From: Eggerthellaceae bacterium | GTDB taxonomy: Bacteria; Actinomycetota; Coriobacteriia; Coriobacteriales; Eggerthellaceae | Assembly: GCA_003452695.1 (NCBI GenBank) | Contig: DMNP01000329.1 | Location: 1 to 7,991 of the forward strand | Reading direction: 5' to 3' | DNA: 7,991 nt | Part shown: positions 1 through 5,013 of the stretch, piece by piece | Numbering within the stretch: the first letter of the stretch is position 1 | Layout: each line of letters opens with the position of its first letter | Notes under the pieces: generated by a model | What the model was told of the DNA's origin: nothing | What the model saw: the letters and a program-made list of their open reading frames with translations, nothing else | Database searches by the model: none | Translations under genes and position numbers: made by a program

Positions 1-130
1 TGGCGTACAGCATGTACTGCGTGATGCCGAAACCACTGTTGCCGAATTCGATGACGAATGCCGAATTGAACGACTCCTGAAGCTCTGGTACCGCTTCGTT
101 AAGCATCTCGATAGGGTTGGTGCCTTCCAC
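1..130 (-). CDS. atpB: Probable F1Fo ATP synthase subunit a, N-terminal fragment
   Basis: Only the first 43 codons are in the window; the gene continues past position 1. The frame starts at a GTG (130-128) with a GGGAG Shine-Dalgarno about 7 bases upstream, 18 bases after the stop of the small membrane protein gene. An in-frame ATG lies nine codons in. The visible peptide begins VEGTNPIEMLNEAVPELQ and ends FGNSGFGITQYMLYA: a short acidic, extracytoplasmic-looking N-terminus entering a hydrophobic stretch. Subunit a forms the proton half-channels of the Fo sector against the c-ring. The call rests on this N-terminal style and on the preceding AtpI-like gene, since the diagnostic arginine helix of subunit a is outside the window. 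Another membrane protein cannot be excluded. Confidence 0.5.
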   Translation of the reverse strand, partial: MEGTNPIEMLNEAVPELQESFNSAFVIEFGNSGFGITQYMLYA

Positions 131-148
131 AGTTCTCCCTTTCCGATC

Positions 149-433
149 TTACTTCCTCAGCTGCTTTGTCACCGCGAAGACCACGGCCGCCGCCACAAGA
201 CCCGCCGCAGCGCCAACCGTGAAGGGCACCGCGAAATCGCGGGCCAGCAACACGCAGAGCACCACGGCTACGCCCAAGACGACAAACGAGATAAGCACTC
301 CCAGAAGCAGGGAGCCCGCATGCCCGAAGTTGCTCGTCGGCGTGGCCAGGCGTGCCTTGTTCATTCCGAACACAAGGGGGGCAAATGCCGCCACGCCCAC
401 TATCAAGCCAATTACCGCTGCTACAACGACCAT
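149..433 (-). CDS. Small three-helix membrane protein in the AtpI position of an ATP synthase operon
   Basis: This 94-residue protein is almost entirely hydrophobic. Predicted membrane segments are at about residues 2-22, 41-64 and 68-89, separated by a short polar loop (NKARLATPTSNFGH) and a basic turn (ARD), with a basic tail KQLRK. It lies 18 bases before the probable atpB and points the same way, so the two are likely cotranscribed. In many bacteria a small membrane protein (AtpI/AtpZ) sits here and is thought to help c-ring assembly or magnesium/calcium supply. Sequence similarity to AtpI cannot be claimed by eye, so the role is inferred from position, size and topology. The ATG at 433 has only a weak purine stretch (GGGCGAAAG) upstream. 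It overlaps the end of a 16-codon frame (471-421, MARKGAATGESDVWSL), which could be a coupled leader peptide or chance. Confidence 0.65.
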   Translation of the reverse strand: MVVVAAVIGLIVGVAAFAPLVFGMNKARLATPTSNFGHAGSLLLGVLISFVVLGVAVVLCVLLARDFAVPFTVGAAAGLVAAAVVFAVTKQLRK

Positions 434-486
434 ACGTCACTTTCGCCCGTCGCCGCGCCTTTGCGCGCCATGACAAAACGTGACAC

Positions 487-515
487 ATGATAACGGACGC
501 GAAACGATTTGGTAA
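487..515 (-). promoter_or_regulatory. Probable sigma-70-type promoter of the ATP synthase operon
   Basis: On the minus strand a TTACCA (-35, four of six consensus bases, 515-510) and a TATCAT (-10, five of six, 492-487) are separated by exactly 17 bases. Transcription would start near 480, about 47 bases before the ATG of the AtpI-like gene. It is the best-spaced promoter match in this intergenic stretch. The region between it and the deaminase gene is repeat DNA, so the atp operon appears to have its own promoter rather than depend on readthrough from the deaminase. Confidence 0.5.
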
Positions 516-613
516 CGTCTGCAGGCGGAAAGAAGCAAATAAATGGCAAACGGTAGCGAGTTTTTGCCTTATAGGCGGACCCACGGCCCGTTTGGGCGCC
601 AAGGATGGGGTGG

Positions 614-658
614 GCGCGCGGTTGGCGCGCAGTTGGGGACGCGGTTGGCGCGCGGTTG
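614..658. repeat. Short GC-rich tandem repeat, four units of 11-12 bp
   Basis: Four consecutive units: GCGCGCGGTTG (614-624), GCGCGCAGTTG (625-635), GGGACGCGGTTG (636-647) and GCGCGCGGTTG (648-658). The same GGTTGG core recurs in the adjoining 36-bp duplication, where it pairs with CCAACC to form hairpins. The run lies downstream of the dCMP deaminase gene and upstream of the atp promoter. No coding function is evident. Confidence 0.8.
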
Positions 659-722
659 GGACCCCCCAACCATTCATTAGGCTTCGCGGTTGGTGCGCGC
701 CCCAACCATTCATTAGGCTTCG
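651..722. repeat. 36-bp tandem duplication with hairpins covering the 3' end of the dCMP deaminase gene
   Basis: Two adjacent 36-bp units (651-686 and 687-722) share their last 23 bases exactly; those bases begin CCCCAACCATTCATTAGG and end CTTCG. The unit next to the gene contains the deaminase stop and the end of its GAA-GCC codons, so the other unit is a copy of the end of the gene. Each unit can fold. At 654-671 GGTTGGG pairs with CCCAACC around a four-base loop, and at 688-707 GGTTGG pairs with CCAACC around eight bases. On the minus strand these hairpins follow the deaminase stop and could act as weak, U-tract-less terminators or 3'-end stabilisers. Confidence 0.85.
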
Positions 723-1165
723 AACACGCGGTAGGGCACGCCGGCTTCGTCTAGCATGCCAAGCGACAGTTCGTCGGGATACGGATTGGCATAGATTATC
801 TCGTTTATCCCCGCATTGATGCACATCTTCGCACAGGTGATGCACGGTTGCGTGGTTATGTATATCTTCGATTCGCGGATGTCGATGCCATAGCGCGCCG
901 CTTGGATAATGGCATTCTGTTCGGCATGCAGGCCGCGGCAGATTTCCTGACGCTGGCCGGACGGCACGCCCAGCTGATCGCGCAGGCACCCGACATCGGA
1001 GCAATGCGCCATGCCGCGCGGCACGCCGTTGTATCCCGTTGCCAGGATGCGGTTCTCCTTCACGATGACCGCACCGACCGCACGCCGCAGGCACGTCGTG
1101 CGCGTGGACACCTGTTTCGCCAAGGTTGCGAAGTATTCGTCCCAAGAAGGCCTGTCTGCTGGCAT
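713..1165 (-). CDS. Deoxycytidylate (dCMP) deaminase, ComEB type
   Basis: A 150-residue zinc enzyme of the cytidine/deoxycytidylate deaminase superfamily. It converts dCMP to dUMP, the precursor for thymidylate synthesis, in the cytoplasm. The zinc site is plain: H80-A-E82 (E82 the proton shuttle) and PCITC with C108 and C111. The family-typical GYNGVPRG (44-51) and HCSDVGC (54-60) segments are also present. The length is normal for ComEB/dCMP deaminases. The start is the ATG at 1165, which has GGAGG five bases upstream; the frame stays open further upstream, but the next ATG (1177) has no properly spaced ribosome site. A TGC-TACAAT extended -10 lies at 1219-1211. The last two codons and the stop fall in a tandem duplication. 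The gene lies upstream of the atp operon in the same direction, as in several Gram-positive genomes. Confidence 0.92.
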   Translation of the reverse strand: MPADRPSWDEYFATLAKQVSTRTTCLRRAVGAVIVKENRILATGYNGVPRGMAHCSDVGCLRDQLGVPSGQRQEICRGLHAEQNAIIQAARYGIDIRESKIYITTQPCITCAKMCINAGINEIIYANPYPDELSLGMLDEAGVPYRVFEA

Positions 1166-1210
1166 TGCATCCTCCATTCCCCGCATGGAGCACCGTCGAA
1201 CACGCATGCC

Positions 1211-1219
1211 ATTGTAGCA
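1211..1219 (-). promoter_or_regulatory. Candidate extended -10 promoter of the dCMP deaminase gene
   Basis: The minus strand reads TGCTACAAT: a TACAAT (five of six consensus bases) preceded by the TGn of an extended -10. Transcription would begin near 1204 and give a leader of about 39 bases ending in the GGAGG ribosome site. No -35 at standard spacing was found (a TGGACA lies only 13 bases upstream), which fits an extended -10 promoter. Confidence 0.4.
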
Positions 1220-1247
1220 CGACCGCACCTGTCCACGGCGGGTTTGC

Positions 1248-1590
1248 GCAGTTCGAAGGCCTGCACGCGATTGCCCTGGGCGACGAGCGGCATATCAGGG
1301 CGCTATTATGCCCCCACGACTGCGAGCGCGCGGGCCCGCGGCGGGTTCTCGCAGTTCGGGGAGCCGGCGGGACGGCGCCTCGGATGGCGAGAGGCATAAT
1401 AGGGCGCTATTATGGCTCGCCGCCTTCCACGCATGACAGCCGAATGGTGAAGTGCCAGTTCGCAAGACTGTATGCTTGGCGATTAGATGGGCAAACGGCA
1501 TAACAGGGCCTTGTTATGCCTTTGCGGCATGAGCGCGCTTGCCGCAGAGGGCAAATAGGGGCCTGTTATGCCTCTGCCTCATGAGCGCGC
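1248..1590. repeat. Array of diverged units of about 104 bp, each with a palindromic TATTATG core
   Basis: Four imperfect palindromes of 23-24 bp lie at 1289-1312, 1393-1416, 1497-1520 and 1550-1572. They share the form GGCATAAYAGGGC followed by a mirror half ending TTATGCC. Copy 2 contains a perfect CATAATAG-GGCG-CTATTATG, and copy 3 has nine-base arms GGCATAACA/TGTTATGCC. The first three start exactly 104 bases apart and the fourth 53 bases later. Each of the first three is preceded by CAGTTCG at a constant 41-42 bases (GCAGTTCG at 1248 and 1351, CCAGTTCG at 1455). Copies 1, 3 and 4 are followed by GAGCGCGC 10-11 bases later. The flanks are therefore repeated as well as the palindromes. No coding potential is evident. 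The array occupies most of the 545-base gap between divergent dCMP deaminase and tsaC. The even spacing near whole helical turns would suit a DNA-binding protein array; RNA hairpins or a small palindromic repeat family are alternatives. Confidence 0.8.
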
Positions 1591-1645
1591 CTGCCAAGAG
1601 TGAAGCTACACTGCCCACGTCCGGTGGATGGGGCTGTGACCGGCG

Positions 1646-1695
1646 GCATCGCTGGGAATGCGCCCATCATGCGCGGGGCGCATTCCCAGCGATGC
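1646..1695. repeat. Perfect 20-bp inverted repeat upstream of tsaC
   Basis: Arms 1646-1665 (GCATCGCTGGGAATGCGCCC) and 1676-1695 are exact reverse complements, separated by ten bases (ATCATGCGCG). Neither side has a T-run, so this is not a standard intrinsic terminator. The right arm ends three bases before the TATAAT of the tsaC promoter and covers the place where a -35 box would be. That fits an operator or an activator site, or a cruciform-forming element. Confidence 0.9.
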
Positions 1696-1698
1696 AAC

Positions 1699-1711
1699 TA
1701 TAATGGCGTTA
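1699..1711 (+). promoter_or_regulatory. Promoter -10 box positioned for a leaderless tsaC transcript
   Basis: A consensus TATAAT (1699-1704) is followed by six bases and then the ATG at 1711. Transcription would therefore start at or next to the A of the start codon. No Shine-Dalgarno is seen before this ATG, which agrees with leaderless translation, common in Actinobacteria. The -35 region (1676-1681) is the inner part of the inverted repeat and has no consensus match, so activation through that palindrome is plausible. Confidence 0.55.
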
Positions 1712-2592
1712 TGAGCAAGAACGAGGGAACAACGCTGAACGACAACACGCGTGTATTGGGCGCGATGGGCGGCAGCGTGCACCCGGCGGATGATGGTGGG
1801 CAAGCGATACCTGCGTTGGACGGCGATGCGCGCAGGGCGGACGGTGACGCCCACGCGATGCGCGCGATGGACGGCGGTGCGCGTGCGATGGGCGCGATGG
1901 GCGGCAGCGTGCACCCGGCGGATGATGGTGGGCAAGCGATACCTGCGTTGGACGGCGGTGCGCGTGTGATGGACGTGCCGAACAATGGCGCGCGCATGAT
2001 GAAAACGATCGAGGCACTGCGTGCGGGCGATGCGGCCATATTTCCCACCGACACCGTGTATGGGATTGGGGTTGCGGTACTGCATGCATCATCGCCCCAG
2101 ATAATCTACGACCTGAAGCGACGCGAAGCAGGCAAGCCGATTGCCTGGCTGGTCGGCGGGCCCGAGGCCTTGGACGTATACGGCGACGACGTGCCCCCAC
2201 AGGTGCGAAGCCTGGCCCACGAGCACTGGCCGGGCGCGCTGACCATCGTCGTGAAAGCATCGCGTGCCGTGCCTCCGCCCTTCCGCTCTGCCGCAGGCAC
2301 CATCGGGCTGCGCATGCCCGCGAACGAAACCGCGCTTGAAATTATCCGCGCCGTTGGCCCCGTGGCCGCGTCTTCCGCCAACGTGTCGGGCGGACCCGAC
2401 CCACGCACGGCTTCAGATGTGGCGCCGGAACTGCTGAAACACGTACCCGTGGTGCTGGACGGCGGCACGCTGGGAAGCGGCGTTGCCTCGACGGTCGTAA
2501 ATTGTTCTCAAGGAGGACTGGCAATTCTTCGCCAGGGGGGCGTGCGCATACAGCCCTGGGAAAGCCCGCCTGCCCCGACAAGCGCAAGCTAA
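1711..2592 (+). CDS. tsaC: Threonylcarbamoyl-AMP synthase (TsaC/YrdC/Sua5 family) with repeat-built N-terminal extension
   Basis: A 293-residue protein as called. Residues from about 97 form a complete YrdC domain, which makes threonylcarbamoyl-AMP from threonine, bicarbonate and ATP for the t6A37 modification of ANN-decoding tRNAs. Key segments are FPTDTVYGIG (111-120), DLKRREAGKPI (134-144), WPGALTIVVKA (173-183), GTIGLRMP (196-203) and SSANVSGGPDPRTASD (221-236). The extra C-terminal Sua5 domain of longer homologues is absent, so it is TsaC-length after the extension. Residues 1-95 are not part of the known fold: they are rich in Gly, Ala, Asp and Met and contain two nearly identical copies of a 25-residue segment. 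The start at 1711 is favoured by the TATAAT seven bases before it. The alternative is ATG 1996/1999, which gives a standard-length protein but has no visible ribosome site. An open GTG at 1600 is rejected because it would translate through the inverted repeat. Confidence 0.9.
   Translation: MSKNEGTTLNDNTRVLGAMGGSVHPADDGGQAIPALDGDARRADGDAHAMRAMDGGARAMGAMGGSVHPADDGGQAIPALDGGARVMDVPNNGARMMKTIEALRAGDAAIFPTDTVYGIGVAVLHASSPQIIYDLKRREAGKPIAWLVGGPEALDVYGDDVPPQVRSLAHEHWPGALTIVVKASRAVPPPFRSAAGTIGLRMPANETALEIIRAVGPVAASSANVSGGPDPRTASDVAPELLKHVPVVLDGGTLGSGVASTVVNCSQGGLAILRQGGVRIQPWESPPAPTSAS
1757..1964. repeat. In-frame 76-bp direct repeat inside the tsaC N-terminal region
   Basis: Positions 1757-1832 and 1889-1964 are identical except at 1826/1958 (A versus G). 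The offset is 132 bases, exactly 44 codons, so both copies are read in the same frame and give GAMGGSVHPADDGGQAIPAL twice. The DNA between them carries shorter related units encoding variants such as DGDARRA, DGDAHAM and DGGARAM. This is minisatellite-like DNA, and 76 bp of near-identity points to a recent duplication. Confidence 0.92.
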
Positions 2593-2620
2593 GGAAACGT
2601 TTTCGATTCGCTTGCGCCTG

Positions 2621-2675
2621 TGAATGAACGAACGGAATCGCCCGCTCGCTTTCGAATGAACGGGCAATCGCCCGC
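2621..2675 (-). terminator. Repeat and weak hairpin between convergent tsaC and rpiB
   Basis: The 83-base convergent gap holds an imperfect direct repeat. GAATGAACG occurs at 2622-2630 and 2654-2662, and AATCGCCCGC at 2636-2645 and 2666-2675. The copy nearest rpiB folds as CGGGC-AATC-GCCCG (2661-2674). Read on the minus strand after the rpiB stop, it is followed by TTCATTC, a poor U-tract. It may end rpiB transcripts but is not a textbook terminator. Confidence 0.35.
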
Positions 2676-3116
2676 CTAACGCCTTTCCAGCGCGGCTATT
2701 TTCTGCACGCGGCCGGCATGGCGCCCGCCACCGAATTCGGTTTCGAGGAAGGCCTTCACGATGGCACGGTTGGTGGCATCGTCTACGAAGCGCCCGGATA
2801 TGGTGATGACGTTTGCATCGTTGTGCTCGCGCGCCAACGCTGCGAACTCGGGCGAAACCACGTTGGCCGCGCGGATGCCGCGCACCTTGTTGGCCGCCAT
2901 GGCCATGCCGATGCCCGTTCCGCACACGAGGATGCCGCGGTCGGCCTCCCCGCCTGCCACATCGCGAGCCACGATTTCTGCGAAGTCGGGGTAATCCACC
3001 CGATCGTCGCTGTCGGGTCCTCGGTCGTGTGCTGCGTGCCCCAATTCGCGTACGTAATCTATGATGAGCTGCTTCTCCTCGAAGCCTGCATGGTCGCTTG
3101 CAATGCTAATGTTCAT
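2676..3116 (-). CDS. rpiB: Ribose-5-phosphate isomerase B
   Basis: A 146-residue RpiB/LacA-family isomerase that interconverts ribose 5-phosphate and ribulose 5-phosphate in the non-oxidative pentose phosphate pathway. It is cytoplasmic, with homologues acting as dimers with shared active sites. Visible family residues are IASDHAGFEEK (5-15; D8, H9), the CGTGIG loop with catalytic-type C65 and T67, AANK (74-77), GIRAA (80-84), HND (98-100) and GGRHAGRV (130-137). The spacing matches E. coli RpiB closely. The start is the ATG at 3116, with GGGGGA about seven bases upstream; the frame is open for another 43 codons, but these have no family resemblance. The gene is convergent with tsaC and divergent from glpK. 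Confidence 0.95.
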   Translation of the reverse strand: MNISIASDHAGFEEKQLIIDYVRELGHAAHDRGPDSDDRVDYPDFAEIVARDVAGGEADRGILVCGTGIGMAMAANKVRGIRAANVVSPEFAALAREHNDANVITISGRFVDDATNRAIVKAFLETEFGGGRHAGRVQKIAALERR

Positions 3117-3147
3117 GAGCGTTCCCCCATCGCGCGGACATGCCTTC

Positions 3148-3153
3148 ATAGTA
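3148..3153 (-). promoter_or_regulatory. Weak candidate -10 for rpiB
   Basis: The minus strand reads TACTAT (four of six consensus bases), 31 bases upstream of the rpiB ATG, which would give a leader of about 25 bases containing the GGGGGA ribosome site. No -35 at 16-18 bases was found. The rest of 3154-3274 shows only a 7-bp inverted pair, CGTATGT (3236-3242) and ACATACG (3264-3270). Confidence 0.25.
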
Positions 3154-3274
3154 AAGCACGCGCCCGGCTCACCCGCTGCAAAACAGCTGACCACATGAAT
3201 ACGACAGGCCAAGAACGCCGTCGGCCTCGACCTAACGTATGTCAAGAGAAGCGTCCCCTCGACACATACGACCG

Positions 3275-3378
3275 TGAATATTTCTGCCAGGTCACCCTAT
3301 TCACCAGACCCTGCTGCGGCGCACCTGCAGAAACGGCCTTTCTAAGATGTGAATAGAGTGACCTGGCAGAAATATTCA
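3275..3378. repeat. 104-bp element with 30-bp near-perfect terminal inverted repeats (MITE-like)
   Basis: The left arm 3275-3304 begins TGAATATTTCTGCCAGG, and the right arm 3349-3378 is its reverse complement with a single mismatch (29 of 30). The 44-base centre is non-coding. An outer CGAC/GTCG pair (3269-3272 and 3379-3382) extends the stem after a two-base bulge. The right end stops 19 bases before the glpK -10 box, so the element borders or supplies the -35 region. Size and layout resemble a non-autonomous transposable element. No transposase is present and no clear target-site duplication was found. A regulatory palindrome with two distant half-sites is the alternative. Confidence 0.75.
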
Positions 3379-3403
3379 GTCGGGGCGTGGGCCGCGTTAT
3401 AAT
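3375..3403 (+). promoter_or_regulatory. glpK promoter
   Basis: A consensus TATAAT lies at 3398-3403, preceded at 17 bases by TTCAGT (3375-3380; three of six -35 consensus bases). TTCA is the last part of the inverted-repeat element. Transcription would start near 3410, giving a leader of about 28 bases with the AGAAGGGA ribosome site. The weak -35 suggests activator dependence or a promoter altered by insertion of the element. Confidence 0.55.
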
Positions 3404-3437
3404 TTCGGCAAGAAGGCAAAGCGCAGGGCGAGAAGGG

Positions 3438-4934
3438 ATGTCCATGAAGAAGTACGTAGTCGCATTGGACGAAGGGACGACATCGGCGCGCAGCGTGCTG
3501 ATCGACCGCGCGGGCGCCATAGCCGGCGTTGCCCAACGCGAATTCGCGCAGCACTATCCCCATCCGGGCTGGGTGGAACATGATGCGCAGGAAATTCTGT
3601 CGGCCCAGCTGGGGACCCTGACCGAGCTGCTGGTGGCGAACAACGTGGACGCCGGCGAAATAGACAGCATCGGCATTACCAACCAGCGCGAAACGACCGT
3701 CGTGTGGAATCGCGAGACGGGCGAGCCCGTGTCCAACGCCATCGTGTGGCAGTGCCGCCGTACCGCAAGCATCGTGGACGCCGTGTGCGGCGATCCCGAA
3801 GTGGCCCAAGCCATAACGGCCAAGACGGGCCTCGTTCCCGATGCCTACTTCTCGGCGAGCAAGGTGAAGTGGATCCTGGACAACGTCGAAGGCGCACGCG
3901 AGCTGGCCGATGCGGGCAAGCTGGCCTTTGGCACGATAGACACGTGGCTTATCTGGGCGCTGACCGACGGCAAGGTGCATGCCACCGACCCCACCAACGC
4001 CAGCCGCACGATGCTCTTCGACATCCACACCATGCAATGGGACGAGTGGCTGTGCAACCTGTTCGACATCCCCCTAAGCATGTTGCCCGAGGTGCGGCCG
4101 TCTTCGGGCGATTTCGGCGTTACGGCACGTGCGGGCATCGTGGCGGGCATCCCCATCCGCGGTGTGGCGGGCGATCAGCAAAGCGCGCTGTTCGGGCAGT
4201 GCTGCTTCGAGCCCGGACAGGCCAAGAACACCTATGGAACGGGCTGCTTCCTGCTGATGAACACGGGAAGCGAGGCCCCGCTTTCGAAGAACGGCTTGGT
4301 CACGACCGTTGCAGCCAGCGCACCCGGCGCCGGCCCGGAATACGCGGTGGAAGGCAGCGTGTTCATGGGCGGCGCCCTGATTCAATGGATCCGCGACGGG
4401 CTGGGGCTTATCGAATCGGCCAGCGAGACCGAAGCCATAGCGCGCAGCGTGGAAAGCTGCGAAGGGGTGTACATCGTACCCGCCTTCACGGGGCTTGGCG
4501 CGCCCTACTGGGACGCCGAGGCGCGCGGGGCCATTTACGGCCTGACGCGCGGCACGACGACCGCCCACATCGTTCGCGCGGCGCTGGAGGCATTGGCGTA
4601 CCAGGTGTACGACCTGGTCGGAGCCATGGAAGCAGACGCCGGCATGCCCTGCAAGGTGCTGAACGTGGATGGCGGCGCGTCGGCCAACGATTTCCTGATG
4701 CAGTTCCAAAGCGATATTCTGGGCAAGCCGCTGCGGCGCCCCGAGAACGTGGAGACCACGGCGCTCGGTGCAGCGTATCTGGCGGGATTGGCCACCGGTT
4801 TCTGGGAATCGACGGACGCGCTGCGCGCCCTGCGTGCGGGCGACACCACCTATCTGCCCGACGAGAACGACGAGCGCCTGGCCGCGCGCATAGCCGGCTG
4901 GAAGGAAGCCGTGCGGCGCACCCAGAGCCACTAG
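3438..4934 (+). CDS. glpK: Glycerol kinase
   Basis: A 498-residue FGGY-family kinase that phosphorylates glycerol to sn-glycerol-3-phosphate with ATP; cytoplasmic. Both halves are intact. The N-terminal half has the phosphate loop ALDEGTTSAR (9-18), TNQRETT (81-87; R84 and E85 contact glycerol in homologues), PDAYFSASK (134-142, Y137) and TIDTWLIW (166-173). The C-terminal half has GDQQSALFGQ (245-254, catalytic-type D246), AKNTYGTGCF (262-271), GLGAPYWDAEARGAIYGLTRGTT (352-374) and VDGGASAND (410-418). The start at ATG 3438 gives an N-terminus the same length as E. coli GlpK; ATG 3444, two codons later, is an equally possible start, with AGAAGGGA five bases upstream. The GGKGGTR loop that binds fructose-1,6-bisphosphate in enteric enzymes is absent, and so is the histidine phosphorylated by HPr in many Firmicutes (see findings). 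No glpF or glpD is adjacent. Confidence 0.97.
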   Translation: MSMKKYVVALDEGTTSARSVLIDRAGAIAGVAQREFAQHYPHPGWVEHDAQEILSAQLGTLTELLVANNVDAGEIDSIGITNQRETTVVWNRETGEPVSNAIVWQCRRTASIVDAVCGDPEVAQAITAKTGLVPDAYFSASKVKWILDNVEGARELADAGKLAFGTIDTWLIWALTDGKVHATDPTNASRTMLFDIHTMQWDEWLCNLFDIPLSMLPEVRPSSGDFGVTARAGIVAGIPIRGVAGDQQSALFGQCCFEPGQAKNTYGTGCFLLMNTGSEAPLSKNGLVTTVAASAPGAGPEYAVEGSVFMGGALIQWIRDGLGLIESASETEAIARSVESCEGVYIVPAFTGLGAPYWDAEARGAIYGLTRGTTTAHIVRAALEALAYQVYDLVGAMEADAGMPCKVLNVDGGASANDFLMQFQSDILGKPLRRPENVETTALGAAYLAGLATGFWESTDALRALRAGDTTYLPDENDERLAARIAGWKEAVRRTQSH

Positions 4935-4982
4935 ACGAAAGCGGGCAGCAAGCCATTCCGGCCCCGGCGCTTCGAACAACGT

Positions 4983-5010
4983 CCTGAGAACCCAGCTTCG
5001 TCGACTCAGG
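4983..5010 (+). other. Stem-loop downstream of glpK
   Basis: CCTGAG (4983-4988) pairs with CTCAGG (5005-5010) around a 16-base loop, 49 bases after the glpK stop. There is no T-run. It may be a 3'-end structure of the glpK message; its significance is uncertain. Confidence 0.3.
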
Positions 5011-5013
5011 CTC

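Noticed and set aside
1241..1262. A tRNA T-arm-like GTTCGAA at 1251
   Set aside because: No acceptor, D or anticodon arms can be drawn around it. It is part of the CAGTTCG repeat motif.
99..1397. A 432-codon minus-strand open frame across the AtpI-like gene, the repeat tract and the deaminase
   Set aside because: It runs out of frame over two recognisable genes and through tandem repeats, and its product has no recognisable domain. High GC keeps such frames open.
1248..1590. A CRISPR array or riboswitch in the tsaC upstream region
   Set aside because: The repeated units diverge along most of their length and the spacing is 104/104/53 bp rather than 60-75 bp with identical repeats. No cas gene is present and no known riboswitch core was recognised.
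1646..1695. The perfect inverted repeat as an intrinsic terminator
   Set aside because: No T-run follows on either strand, and it sits immediately upstream of a consensus -10 rather than after a gene.
1600..1710. An upstream GTG start for TsaC at 1600
   Set aside because: Translation would pass through the perfect inverted repeat and the TATAAT box, there is no family similarity, and no ribosome site was seen.
3704..4987. A 427-codon plus-strand frame overlapping glpK
   Set aside because: It is a frame-shifted shadow of glpK, with an Arg/His-rich composition typical of an out-of-frame GC-rich gene.
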